Positions 15,445-23,803 of a stretch of 42,452 nt of DNA are shown piece by piece. Below the pieces are notes generated by a model. That model ran no database searches. It was not told the origin of the DNA and saw nothing but the letters and a program-made list of their open reading frames with translations. This DNA comes from Flavobacterium caeni (GTDB taxonomy: Bacteria > Bacteroidota > Bacteroidia > Flavobacteriales > Flavobacteriaceae), in the NCBI RefSeq assembly GCF_900101895.1, contig NZ_FMVF01000008.1:170479-212930 (forward strand), given 5' to 3'. The position numbers were made by a program, and so were the translations under genes. The stretch's first letter is position 1; every line of letters starts with the position of its first letter.

Positions 15445-16530
15445 ATGTTGACAATCATAGACAAATACATCCTCAAACGCTACCTCGCCACTTTTGCGGT
15501 GATGTTGCTGTTGTTTATCCCGATCGGGATTGTCATCGACGTATCTGAAAAGATCAACAAGATCCTCGAGAACAAGGTACCGTTTGTAGATGTGGCGATG
15601 TATTACCTCAATTTTACGATTTATTTCGCCAACCTTTTATTTCCGATTTTCCTGTTCCTGAGCGTGATTTGGTTTACGTCCAAACTTGCGAACAATACCG
15701 AGGTCATCGCGATTTTGAGTTCGGGGATTTCGTTTACGCGGTTTTTACGGCCTTATTTGATTGGCGCGACGATTGTGTCGTTGTTTGCGTTGCTCATGGG
15801 TTTTTTCATCGTGCCCAAGGCCAGCGAAGGTTTCAATAATTTCAGATACACCTACCTCAAGGCCAACGGACGCGAAGACATGCGCGAAGATTCGAACGTA
15901 TACCGGCAAATTGGCGACGACGCGTTTTTGTATGTCAACAACTTCAACACCGTCTCGAAAATGGCGTTCAACTTTTCGCTCGAGAAGTTCAAGGGCGAGC
16001 AGCTCGAGTTCAAGATCACGGCCAACCGCATCAAGTTCAACCCTAAGGACAGCACCTATACGCTGTACAATTACGTCAAGCGAAAAGTGGGTCCATTGCA
16101 CGATGTGATCGAGCGCGCCGAGAAAAAAGACACCGTATTCGCGTTCGAACTCGAAGATTTGACCCCCGTCGTGTACATCGCCGAAACCCTTACGCTGGGC
16201 GAGCTCAACAGCTTTATCGACAAAGAGCGTGCGCGCGGCAACGCCAACATCAACACCTACTTGGTGGTGTTGTACAAAAAATACAGCATCCCGATTTCGG
16301 CCTTTATCCTGACGATCATTGCCGTGGCCGTATCGTCGATGAAACGCCGAGGCGGTATGGGGATGAACTTGGCCATTGGCATCGCGTTGGCCTTTACATT
16401 TGTGTTTTTCGACAAGGTTTTTGGCGTCATGGCCGAAAAATCGAGTATTCCACCCATCGTAGCCGTCTGGATCCCGAACGTATCTTTTGGCGTCCTGGCC
16501 GTTTACCTGCTCAAGAATGCGAAGCGGTAG
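15445..16530 (+). CDS. LptF/LptG family permease
   Basis: A 361-residue membrane protein beginning MLTIIDKYILKRYLATF, the standard start of YjgP/YjgQ (LptF/LptG) proteins. Three hydrophobic segments at the N-terminus, a periplasmic beta-rich middle (about 110-260) and three at the C-terminus match the family. These proteins form the inner-membrane core that, with LptB, extracts lipopolysaccharide and passes it to the Lpt bridge. An in-frame ATG six bases upstream (15439) comes from the octamer repeat, so 15445 is preferred. It lies directly after tgt, and its stop overlaps the next gene's likely start by 14 bp. Confidence 0.9.
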   Translation: MLTIIDKYILKRYLATFAVMLLLFIPIGIVIDVSEKINKILENKVPFVDVAMYYLNFTIYFANLLFPIFLFLSVIWFTSKLANNTEVIAILSSGISFTRFLRPYLIGATIVSLFALLMGFFIVPKASEGFNNFRYTYLKANGREDMREDSNVYRQIGDDAFLYVNNFNTVSKMAFNFSLEKFKGEQLEFKITANRIKFNPKDSTYTLYNYVKRKVGPLHDVIERAEKKDTVFAFELEDLTPVVYIAETLTLGELNSFIDKERARGNANINTYLVVLYKKYSIPISAFILTIIAVAVSSMKRRGGMGMNLAIGIALAFTFVFFDKVFGVMAEKSSIPPIVAVWIPNVSFGVLAVYLLKNAKR

Positions 16531-17410
16531 TACTTTGAGCAGTTATTTGCAACTGCACCTGATTGTTTTTATTTGGGGATTCACCGCCGTACTGGGCGAA
16601 CTCATCTCGATTCGCGACGCCTCGTTGGTATGGTACCGCATGTTGCTCGCCGGGTTGTTTGTTTTGGCCTACCTGGCCATTAGACGGAAGCCTTTTGTGC
16701 TGCCGCTCAGGGATGTCCGCAAATTGGTGCTGGTAGGGTTGCTCATTGCGATCCATTGGATTTTCTTTTTCAGGGCCATCGACGTCTCGAACGTATCGGT
16801 GACGCTTGCAATGTTTTCGACGGGTGCGTTTTTCGCGTCGGTGCTCGAGCCCATTTTTTACAAACGCAAGATGTTGTGGTATGAGATCCTGTTCGGGCTC
16901 ATCATCGTGGCCTGTTTGTTCTTTATCATGAACGTCGAGATCAAATACCTCGAAGGCATGCTGTGCGCACTGTTTTCGGTATTCATGGGCGTCATGTTTA
17001 CGATTTTCAACGGCAAGCTCATCCAAAAACACGATGCCACTGTGATCAGCCTGTATGAATTTTTCTCGGGGTTTGCGTTTGTGTCGATGTACCTGATGTA
17101 CGACGGCCGTTTTACCGCCGATTTCTTTCACCTTTCTACCAACGACTGGCTGCTGTTGCTGTTGCTGTCTTCTATTTGTACCGCTTATGCATTTACCGCC
17201 GCGGTGAACGTCATGAAAAAACTTTCGCCCTACACCGTGATGCTTACCACCAACCTCGAACCGGTTTACGGCATTTTCCTGGCCTACCTGATCATTGGCG
17301 ACAGCGAAAAAATGAGTGTGCCGTTCTACATTGTTTCGGGCATTATTTTGGCGACGGTGATTGCCAATGGGGTGGTGAAGCATTATTTGCGGAAGAAGCA
17401 AGTGGTATAG
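16517..17410 (+). CDS. EamA/DMT family transporter
   Basis: A 297-residue protein with about ten hydrophobic segments in two five-segment halves, as in EamA drug/metabolite transporters. Landmarks are LIVFIWGFTAVLGELIS in segment 1 and a C-terminal half with AFTAAVNVMKKLSPYTVML, then NLEPVYGIFLAYLIIGD. The substrate cannot be inferred. The ATG at 16517 overlaps the end of the LptF/LptG gene by 14 bp and suggests coupling; a TTG at 16535 is an alternative. The stop codon touches the first base of the 841-bp hairpin array. Confidence 0.85.
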   Translation: MRSGSTLSSYLQLHLIVFIWGFTAVLGELISIRDASLVWYRMLLAGLFVLAYLAIRRKPFVLPLRDVRKLVLVGLLIAIHWIFFFRAIDVSNVSVTLAMFSTGAFFASVLEPIFYKRKMLWYEILFGLIIVACLFFIMNVEIKYLEGMLCALFSVFMGVMFTIFNGKLIQKHDATVISLYEFFSGFAFVSMYLMYDGRFTADFFHLSTNDWLLLLLLSSICTAYAFTAAVNVMKKLSPYTVMLTTNLEPVYGIFLAYLIIGDSEKMSVPFYIVSGIILATVIANGVVKHYLRKKQVV

Positions 17411-17494
17411 GAGCTTTTTCCCGCTTTACACTGCAATCTTTTTAAAGCTTTTTGCAAAAGCTTTAAAAAGGATTTCCGTTTCAATCGGGGCTAT
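17410..17494 (+). repeat. Left terminal inverted repeat of the hairpin array
   Basis: Pairs with 18166-18250. The outer segment CCCGCTTTACACTGCAATC and the inner segment GGATTTCCGTTTCAATCGGG are identical in both ends. The hairpin between them reads CTTTTTAAAGCTTTT-TGC-AAAAGCTTTAAAAAG here. Confidence 0.9.
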
Positions 17495-18165
17495 GCTGCC
17501 GCAGGCTTTCTTTTGCCTTGACGCAAAAGAAACAAAAAGTCAAGGCCCGCAAATCCCAAACTCAAAAACTACCTCGGTTCTCGCTCCAAACCACTAACCG
17601 TTCGTTGTTTTGCTGGTCGCAAACAACTCAGCTCTACGCAGTTTTGCCGCTCAAACCTTCCTTGTTTTTTAACGCCTGTTATTTGATGGCCGCTGGCGCT
17701 CAAGGAAAGTGTTTATTTTATTTTTGGCTTGCCCGCTGCGCCAAAAATCCGCACGAGGAACGTTCGCACAAAGTTAAATGAATCGTCTCGCTTGCGACGT
17801 TCGTCGTAAAACGTCCTCGCGGGGAAATTCGTTCTAGAATGAAAATCTTCCCTGCGCGTTGGACGAACGCACAAAGCGAGGGGTAAATTTTATATTGACG
17901 ATAAACATTCTTCGTGAGGCAGCGCGCTTTGGTCGTGGCAGGCGGGCACCTGCGGCTTGAAGCTGGCGTTAAGAAACAAATGGTGTTTGAGCGAAGCGAG
18001 TTCATTTGTTTTAGCCGGCGAAAGCCAGCAGGTCGCCGAACGACCGCGCGCCAGGCATTTTTGCTACTTTTGTTGCCAGACAAAAGTAGACCCGCGGTAG
18101 CGAAAACTTCAAAGAATTTCAAAACGCCCAGTTTTGAAAATAGCACCAGCAAAGCAGTCAGTCCC

Positions 18166-18250
18166 TAGCCCCGATTGAAACGGAAATCCTTTTTTGAAAC
18201 TTTGCCAAAAGTTTCAAAAAAGATTGCAGTGTAAAGCGGGAAATAGCTCC
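18166..18250 (-). repeat. Right terminal inverted repeat of the hairpin array
   Basis: The reverse complement matches the left end except in the hairpin, whose arms are CTTTTTTGAAACTTT and AAAGTTTCAAAAAAG around a four-base loop. Both versions pair perfectly over 15 bp although the sequence differs. Confidence 0.9.
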
Positions 18251-18270
18251 AAAAAATAAAAATATTACTT

Positions 18271-18278
18271 TATCTTTG
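18271..18278 (+). promoter_or_regulatory. -7 box for accA
   Basis: TATCTTTG matches the -7 consensus exactly, 34 bases before the accA ATG. The matching -33 position falls at the outer tip of the hairpin array. Confidence 0.55.
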
Positions 18279-18312
18279 CTTTTCCAAAACACAAAAATAA
18301 CCACAAAATCCT

Positions 18313-19266
18313 ATGGAATACTTAGATTTTGAACTCCCCATAAAAGAGCTCGAAGACCAGCTCGACAAATGCCAGATCATTGGCTCTGAATCGAATGTAG
18401 ACGTGTCGGCCACGTGCAAACAGATCGAAAAGAAACTCGAAGAAACCAAGAAAAAAATATACAAAAACCTCACGGCCTGGCAACGCGTACAGTTGTCGCG
18501 CCATCCGAACCGTCCGTATACGATGGACCACGTGCGGGCGTTGTGCGGCGAGACGTTCCTCGAACTGTTTGGCGACCGCAATTTCAAGGACGACAAGGCC
18601 ATGATTGGCGGGCTCGGCAAGATTGGCGGGCAGTCGTTCATGATTGTGGGACAGCAAAAGGGGTACAACACCAAGACGCGCCAGTACCGCAATTTTGGTA
18701 TGGCGAACCCCGAAGGCTACCGTAAGGCGTTGCGCTTGATGAAGATGGCCGAGAAATTCGGCGTACCGGTGGTGACGTTTATCGACACCCCAGGGGCTTA
18801 TCCTGGGCTCGAAGCCGAGGAGCGCGGACAAGGCGAGGCCATTGCGCGCAACATTTATGAAATGTGTGTCCTGAAAGTACCGATCATTTGCGTCATCGTG
18901 GGCGAGGGTGCTTCGGGTGGGGCGCTTGGCATTGGCGTGGGCGACCGCGTGTTGATGATGGAGAACACCTGGTATTCGGTGATTTCGCCCGAATCGTGTT
19001 CTTCGATCTTGTGGAAAAGCTGGGAATACAAAGAGCAGGCGGCCGAAGCCCTGAAACTGACCTCGGACGACATGAAAAAGCAAAAACTCGTAGATGACGT
19101 GATCCCCGAACCGCTGGGCGGCGCGCACTACGATCGCGAAACGGCGTTCAAGACCGTCGAGCAATACATCCTCAAAAGCTACAACGAGCTCAAAGATTTA
19201 TCAACAGACGAACTCGTCGCCAAAAGGGTTGAAAAGTACAGCAAAATGGGCGAATTCAAGGAATAA
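18313..19266 (+). CDS. accA: Acetyl-CoA carboxylase carboxyltransferase subunit alpha
   Basis: A 317-residue protein matching AccA in length and motifs. The start [14 protein letters not shown] is typical. [20 protein letters not shown] at about 159 and [17 protein letters not shown] at about 197 form the crotonase-like carboxyltransferase core with its oxyanion-hole glycines. With AccD it transfers the carboxyl group from biotin to acetyl-CoA, the first committed step of fatty acid synthesis. It has its own -7 box upstream and a hairpin terminator before dnaB, so it looks monocistronic. Confidence 0.97.
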   Translation: MEYLDFELPIKELEDQLDKCQIIGSESNVDVSATCKQIEKKLEETKKKIYKNLTAWQRVQLSRHPNRPYTMDHVRALCGETFLELFGDRNFKDDKAMIGGLGKIGGQSFMIVGQQKGYNTKTRQYRNFGMANPEGYRKALRLMKMAEKFGVPVVTFIDTPGAYPGLEAEERGQGEAIARNIYEMCVLKVPIICVIVGEGASGGALGIGVGDRVLMMENTWYSVISPESCSSILWKSWEYKEQAAEALKLTSDDMKKQKLVDDVIPEPLGGAHYDRETAFKTVEQYILKSYNELKDLSTDELVAKRVEKYSKMGEFKE

Positions 19267-19288
19267 TTCGCGCATGAGCAACAAATTG

Positions 19289-19319
19289 ATCCGAAGCCTT
19301 ACCGTTTCGGATTTTTTTT
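19289..19319 (+). terminator. Rho-independent terminator after accA
   Basis: ATCCGAA (19289-19295) pairs with TTCGGAT (19305-19311), and eight T's follow. It lies 22 bases after the accA stop. Confidence 0.8.
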
Positions 19320-19407
19320 GCGTTATAAACAAAAGGACAAGATTTATCAACAGCTTGTCGTCATAACTCGGACGCGCTTTTTTTTAATTTTTTTTTACTT
19401 TCGCTCC

Positions 19408-20949
19408 ATGGAAAATCTCAGAAATATCAATCCTGTACGCGTCGATAAAACCACCATCATCAACCTAGAGAAAGGCAAGCTCCCGCCGCAAGTACTCGAG
19501 CTTGAGGAAGCGGTACTGGGTGCGATGATGATCGACAAAAAAGGCGTCGACGAGGTGATTGATATCCTGCAGCCCGACGCATTCTACAAAGACGCGCACA
19601 AGCACATTTTTGAGGCGATTGTGCAGTTATTCACAGATACGCAACCGATTGACTTGTTAACCGTTTCAGCGCAACTCAAGAAAAACGCCAAGCTCGAACT
19701 GGCGGGTGGCGATTTTTACCTGATCCAACTCACGCAAAAGATTTCGTCGTCGGCGCACATCGAGTTCCACTCGCGCATCATTTTGCAGAAATACATCCAA
19801 CGCTCGCTGATCAAAATATCGTCTGAAATCATCGAGGAATCCTATGACGAAACCACCGATGTGTTCGATTTGCTCGACAAGGCCGAATCGCGTTTGTACG
19901 AGGTCACACAGGGCAACATCAAACGATCGTCCGAAACGGCGCAAAGCCTTGTGATCCAAGCCAAGAAGCGCATCGAGGAAATCGCGGGCAAGGAAGGGCT
20001 TTCGGGGATTGCGACGGGTTTCGAAAAACTCGACCAGGTGACTTCGGGCTGGCAACCTTCGGATTTGATCATCATTGCGGCGCGTCCGGGTATGGGTAAA
20101 ACCGCGTTCGTGTTGAGTATGGCGCGTAACATCGCGATCGACTTCGGGCATCCCGTGGCGGTGTTCTCGCTCGAGATGTCGTCGGTACAGCTCATCACGC
20201 GTTTGATTTCGTCCGAAACCGGTTTGTCTTCGGAGAAATTGCGTACCGGTAAACTCGAAAAACACGAATGGGAACAGCTTTCGATCAAGGTCAAAAACCT
20301 GGAAAAAGCGCCACTTTATATAGACGATACGCCATCGCTTTCGATTTTTGATTTGCGGGCCAAGGCGCGTCGTCTCTCCTCGCAACACGGCATCAAGCTC
20401 ATCATCGTCGATTACCTTCAATTGATGACGGCCGGCGGTAGCAACGGCAAAGGCGGCGGAAACCGAGAGCAGGAAATTTCGACCATTTCGCGAAACTTGA
20501 AAGCGCTCGCCAAGGAACTCAACGTACCCGTGATTGCGCTCTCTCAGCTCTCGCGTGCGGTAGAAACGCGTGGTTCGAGCAAGCGGCCGTTGCTTTCGGA
20601 TCTTCGTGAATCGGGAGCGATCGAGCAGGATGCCGACATCGTTTCGTTCATCTACCGTCCCGAATACTACAAAATCGACGAATGGGACGACGAGGAACAA
20701 TCGCCAACGGCGGGCCAGGCCGAATTCATCATCGCCAAGCACCGTAACGGCGGACTCGAAAACGTTCGCTTGAAATTCATCGGCAGCCTCGGTAAGTTTG
20801 ACAATCTTGAAGAGTATGGCGGCGCGTATGACGATTTGCCGAGCAAGATGAACCACGAGGACAATCCGTTTACGACCAAGCATTTGCCGTCGGCCAACGA
20901 AGCCTTTGGCAGCAACATGAACGACGACGACAACGATGTGCCGTTTTGA
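19408..20949 (+). CDS. dnaB: Replicative DNA helicase DnaB
   Basis: A 513-residue hexameric replicative helicase. The N-terminal domain begins PPQVLELEEAVLGAMMIDKKG. The RecA-like domain carries Walker A AARPGMGKTA at about 225, Walker B LIIVDYLQLM at about 331, and the conserved ALSQLSRAVE and LLSDLRESGAIEQDAD stretches. It unwinds DNA ahead of the replisome using ATP. The tail is acidic (NMNDDDNDVPF). The ATG at 19408 is chosen from the conserved start; a near-consensus TACTTTCG only five bases upstream would make a leaderless mRNA and may be chance. Confidence 0.97.
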   Translation: MENLRNINPVRVDKTTIINLEKGKLPPQVLELEEAVLGAMMIDKKGVDEVIDILQPDAFYKDAHKHIFEAIVQLFTDTQPIDLLTVSAQLKKNAKLELAGGDFYLIQLTQKISSSAHIEFHSRIILQKYIQRSLIKISSEIIEESYDETTDVFDLLDKAESRLYEVTQGNIKRSSETAQSLVIQAKKRIEEIAGKEGLSGIATGFEKLDQVTSGWQPSDLIIIAARPGMGKTAFVLSMARNIAIDFGHPVAVFSLEMSSVQLITRLISSETGLSSEKLRTGKLEKHEWEQLSIKVKNLEKAPLYIDDTPSLSIFDLRAKARRLSSQHGIKLIIVDYLQLMTAGGSNGKGGGNREQEISTISRNLKALAKELNVPVIALSQLSRAVETRGSSKRPLLSDLRESGAIEQDADIVSFIYRPEYYKIDEWDDEEQSPTAGQAEFIIAKHRNGGLENVRLKFIGSLGKFDNLEEYGGAYDDLPSKMNHEDNPFTTKHLPSANEAFGSNMNDDDNDVPF

Positions 20950-21281
20950 TTTGGGTTAGTTGTGGCAGTAAGTATGTGGTTTTTCTGCAGCGGCCGTATT
21001 GAAAAATTTTGTATTTTTTGTCCGATAGGGCAGGGGGAATAGGGTTTACCCCTAAAAAATGCGCACGACATTTAAGTACAGAAAATCTGTACTTTTTGTT
21101 AAATTATGGCCACTTTCTCCACGAATTCTAAGCATCCGGGCACGGCCTCGAGCCCTATGAAACCATGACAGCGGTTTTGTGCTGCCTATGCGCCCCGCTA
21201 TTCACAGTAAGTTACTACAATGCTACGCTGGTATCGGGTCAGGTGGTTTGCATCGTCAAGTTCCGGTGGCGCGAGGCTGCA
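20950..21281. other. 332-bp gene-free region between convergent genes
   Basis: Lies between the ends of dnaB and the small membrane gene. It contains repeat copy A (20980-21103); the remaining 180 bases show no supported gene, promoter or terminator. Confidence 0.6.
20980..21103 (+). repeat. Dispersed 120-bp repeat, copy A (diverged)
   Basis: Shares the overall layout of copies B (35020) and C (36801): a TTTTCTG start, a GTATTTT segment, a GGG-rich middle that ends TTTACCCCTAAAAAAT, and the palindrome TACAGA-AAA-TCTGTA followed by CTTTTTGTTAAA, which is identical to copy B. The central ACCCAATTGGGT palindrome is degraded here. Confidence 0.75.
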
Positions 21282-21566
21282 TCAGCTTCCGGCCCATCGC
21301 GTCCCGAAGATCCCGACAGCCAGCTCAATCCAAATTAACGCCAGCAGCAACAATGCAAAGCCGCACAAAAGGATTCTGTTTTGTGTTGTTTTGACCGTGC
21401 GCAAAATCCACTCGCACGCGAAGCCCGTGGTGAGCAAGAGCGCGCCTGCGATGATGAAGTCGAAAGCGCTCCATTGTACTTCGTCGCTGCATTGCATCGC
21501 GACAAAAGGGACCAGGAGTAGGATTCCCACTGCCGATATAATTCCGATTAATCTTTTGTTTTTCAT
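21282..21566 (-). CDS. Small membrane protein of unknown function
   Basis: A 94-residue protein with three hydrophobic segments, starting MKNKRLIGIISAVG and followed by LLVPFVAMQCSDEVQW and FDFIIAGALLLTTGF. The EVQW-x-x-FDFI(I/V)AG pattern recurs in short uncharacterised Bacteroidota membrane proteins as I know them. The ATG at 21566 is preferred over the upstream in-frame codon at 21593. It stands alone, divergent from the secreted protein at 21738; no function can be assigned. Confidence 0.65.
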   Translation of the reverse strand: MKNKRLIGIISAVGILLLVPFVAMQCSDEVQWSAFDFIIAGALLLTTGFACEWILRTVKTTQNRILLCGFALLLLALIWIELAVGIFGTRWAGS

Positions 21567-21709
21567 GGTGTTGGCTTTTAAGTCCGGATTCAATGCAAAT
21601 ATATAAAAGTACTTTGAATTACAAAGTTAAATTTACTTTTTTCTACCGATGCGTGACGCGTCAACCATTTTGCAAGCCAATTTTATCTTTTTCTTCACAT
21701 CGATTTCGC

Positions 21710-21717
21710 TATCTTTG
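21710..21717 (+). promoter_or_regulatory. -7 box for the conserved secreted protein
   Basis: TATCTTTG, perfect -7 match, 20 bases before the ATG at 21738; the -33 region (CTTT) is weak. Confidence 0.5.
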
Positions 21718-21737
21718 AAAACCTTAAATGTTTAGGA

Positions 21738-23000
21738 ATGTATAGCAAACGCTTCCTTTTTGTCCTGATGCTGGTGATTTCATGGTCTGCCAAGGCCAAC
21801 TTCATTTTGCTGCCGATGGACGAATCGACCCAGCAAAACCACCTCAAGGCCTACGGCATCACCTATTGGGTGCTCGACAAGCAGTACAAGGCGAGTTGGT
21901 TGCTCAACTACCGTGGCGGCTCGTTCCTTTTGCCCGATGCGCCAGAAATCCGCAAGGAATGTCAGATCCGTGGCGTGAGTTTCGAGGTGCTCAGCGATGC
22001 GCAGGCCAACCAAATACTCGACGAAATCGCGAGTCCGTCGCAAAACATGGAAACGGTGGTGCTCGAAAAAGCGCCCAAGGTGGCCGTGTATACGCCCAAA
22101 GGCAAGCAACCGTGGGACGATGCGGTGACGCTGGTGCTGACCTATGCCGAAATCCCGTTCACGGCGGTTTACGACGAAGAAGTCCTGACCGACCAGTTGT
22201 TATTGTACGATTGGCTGCATTTGCACCATGAGGATTTTACGGGCCAGTACGGTAAGTTTTTCGGGGCCTACCGCAACGCGCCGTGGTACATCGAACAAAA
22301 AAAGGAAGCCGAAGCATTGGCGGCCAAACTCGGTTATGCCAAGGTGTCGCAGGAGAAGCTGGCCGTTGCGCAAAAAATACGCGATTTTGTCATCGGCGGC
22401 GGGTTTATGTTTGCGATGTGTTCGGCTACCGACAGTTTCGACATTGCGCTTGCGGCAGAGGGTGTCGATATTTGCGAGCCCATGTTCGACGGCGACCCGA
22501 GCCAGCCAAACTACCAGTCCAGGATCGATTATACCAAGTCGTTTGCATTCAAGAATTACACACTCGAGAGACGTCCGGAGCGCTATGAATTCTCGGACAT
22601 CGACATGACCGAAAAGCGCAAGATCCCGATGGAGAAAGACTATTTCACGCTCATGGAGTTTTCGGCCAAATGGGACGTCATCCCCAGCATGTTGTGTCAA
22701 AACCACACACAATTGGTCAAGGGATTCATGGGACAATCGACGTCGTTCGAACGTGATCTGGTCAAATCGAACATCCTGGTCCTGGGCGAGTGTCAGCTCA
22801 ACGGCGAGGCGCGTTACATCCACGGGCAAATCGGCAAGGGCATGTTCACCTACTACGGCGGACACGATCCAGAGGACTACCAACACCGCGTGGGGGACGA
22901 ACCGACGGTGCTCGACTTGCACCCGACATCGCCGGGTTACAGGCTCATTTTGAACAATGTTTTGTTTCCGGCTGCGCGCAAGAAAAAGCAAAAAACCTAG
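21738..23000 (+). CDS. Conserved secreted protein (family often called asparagine synthetase B)
   Basis: A 420-residue protein with a signal peptide (about residues 1-21, ending near AKANF). The body is highly patterned: NHLKAYGITYWVL, RGGSFLLPD, VAVYTPKGKQPWDDAV, LHHEDFTGQYGKF, FVIGGGFMFAMCSATDSFD and YYGGHDPEDYQHRVGD. To my knowledge relatives in Flavobacteria carry the name asparagine synthetase B, but there is no N-terminal Cys2 glutaminase and no PP-loop ATP site, so that name is doubtful. The GGG-x-M-x(3)-C stretch loosely recalls a class I amidotransferase-like nucleophile elbow. Activity is unknown. The last residues are basic (ARKKKQKT). Confidence 0.7.
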   Translation: MYSKRFLFVLMLVISWSAKANFILLPMDESTQQNHLKAYGITYWVLDKQYKASWLLNYRGGSFLLPDAPEIRKECQIRGVSFEVLSDAQANQILDEIASPSQNMETVVLEKAPKVAVYTPKGKQPWDDAVTLVLTYAEIPFTAVYDEEVLTDQLLLYDWLHLHHEDFTGQYGKFFGAYRNAPWYIEQKKEAEALAAKLGYAKVSQEKLAVAQKIRDFVIGGGFMFAMCSATDSFDIALAAEGVDICEPMFDGDPSQPNYQSRIDYTKSFAFKNYTLERRPERYEFSDIDMTEKRKIPMEKDYFTLMEFSAKWDVIPSMLCQNHTQLVKGFMGQSTSFERDLVKSNILVLGECQLNGEARYIHGQIGKGMFTYYGGHDPEDYQHRVGDEPTVLDLHPTSPGYRLILNNVLFPAARKKKQKT

Positions 23001-23113
23001 CCAAATTTGCCGCCTGAGGACAGTCGGAAATAAAAAAAAGCTATTTTTGACCCAAATCGTTATTTTTCAAATTTCGCCCTTCCGTTCGGTAAGGCTTAAG
23101 CACCCCAAATCAG

Positions 23114-23734
23114 ATGATTATATACTTCGGCATTAGCTTGATTGGCCTTTTGATGTTACTGATCAATAGCATCCTGTACAACAAAGAAGCCAAGGGAAAA
23201 GACCGGATGTACAAGATATTGTGTGTTTACCTGACGCTTTTGTTTGTGGTCGAGTTGTTTTGCCACATCATCGGATTCTTGAAGCCCAATTCCAATTTTT
23301 TCCTTTCGCATTACTATTTCAACTTTCAATTCGTCTTGTTGAGCCTTTTTTTCTACCATTTGTTTGCCGACCGAAGGAAGAAAATTTTTGTCTTGGCGAT
23401 GCTGGTCTTGGTAACGCTTTTCTTGGCCTATCAGTATTACACAACACCCGGGCTCTACTGGATTTTCAACATCTATGAGATAGGAATCACCACATTGTTG
23501 CTGATGTTGTACGCCGGATTTTCGATCATGGAATTCAACCGACGCTACTCGCACTTTTGTTTCGGGTTGATCATTTACCTGTCGTGTTCGTGTTTTATTT
23601 TCATGTCGGGCAACACCGATCTGGTCCTGACAACCGAACCGTTTATCGTCGATATCTGGGTTTTCAATTCGCTGTTTTACATCTGTTACCAAGTGATGAT
23701 TTACAGGGAATGGAAAGTGCTTACGGGTAGATAA
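23114..23734 (+). CDS. Seven-segment membrane protein of unknown function
   Basis: A 206-residue protein with seven hydrophobic segments and short loops, from MIIYFGISLIGLLMLL to LFYICYQVMIYREWK. It is rich in Phe, Tyr and Leu, with a HYYFNFQF stretch in segment 3. It resembles the membrane half of Bacteroidota sensors without any attached output domain. No family is recognised. It stands alone and faces the peptidase gene. Confidence 0.7.
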   Translation: MIIYFGISLIGLLMLLINSILYNKEAKGKDRMYKILCVYLTLLFVVELFCHIIGFLKPNSNFFLSHYYFNFQFVLLSLFFYHLFADRRKKIFVLAMLVLVTLFLAYQYYTTPGLYWIFNIYEIGITTLLLMLYAGFSIMEFNRRYSHFCFGLIIYLSCSCFIFMSGNTDLVLTTEPFIVDIWVFNSLFYICYQVMIYREWKVLTGR

Positions 23735-23748
23735 AAAGCTAATAATCA

Positions 23749-23787
23749 AAAAAGGGCAATCGCCAATCGTGCGACCACCCTTTTTCA
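23749..23787. terminator. Probable bidirectional terminator
   Basis: AAAAAAGGG and CCCTTTTT flank an imperfect inner stem between two convergent genes. A and T tracts lie on both sides. The stem is imperfect, so this is moderate support. Confidence 0.5.
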
Positions 23788-23803
23788 ATCTTTCTTTTTT
23801 CGA

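Larger units (their letters stand above)
17410..18250. repeat. 841-bp palindromic hairpin array with inverted ends
   Basis: A non-coding element bounded by inverted repeats of about 85 bp (17410-17494 and 18166-18250). Each end has identical outer and inner segments around a 15-bp hairpin (17438-17470 and 18189-18222). Perfect internal stems occur at 17507-17532 (TTTCTTTTG), 17515-17546 (GCCTTGAC), 17721-17747 (TTTTTGGC), 17974-18011 (AAACAAATG), 18064-18089 (CTACTTTTG) and 18117-18139 (TTTCAAAAC). No transposase or convincing protein is inside. It starts at the EamA stop codon and ends about 20 bp before the accA -7 box. No target duplication was seen. It may be a non-autonomous mobile element or a structured RNA. 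Confidence 0.85.

Noticed and set aside
17518..17781. An 87-codon frame inside the hairpin array
   Set aside because: Its sequence is dictated by the hairpins and lacks any domain or start signal. Other frames in the array (17718-18152 minus, 17914-18168 plus) fail for the same reason.
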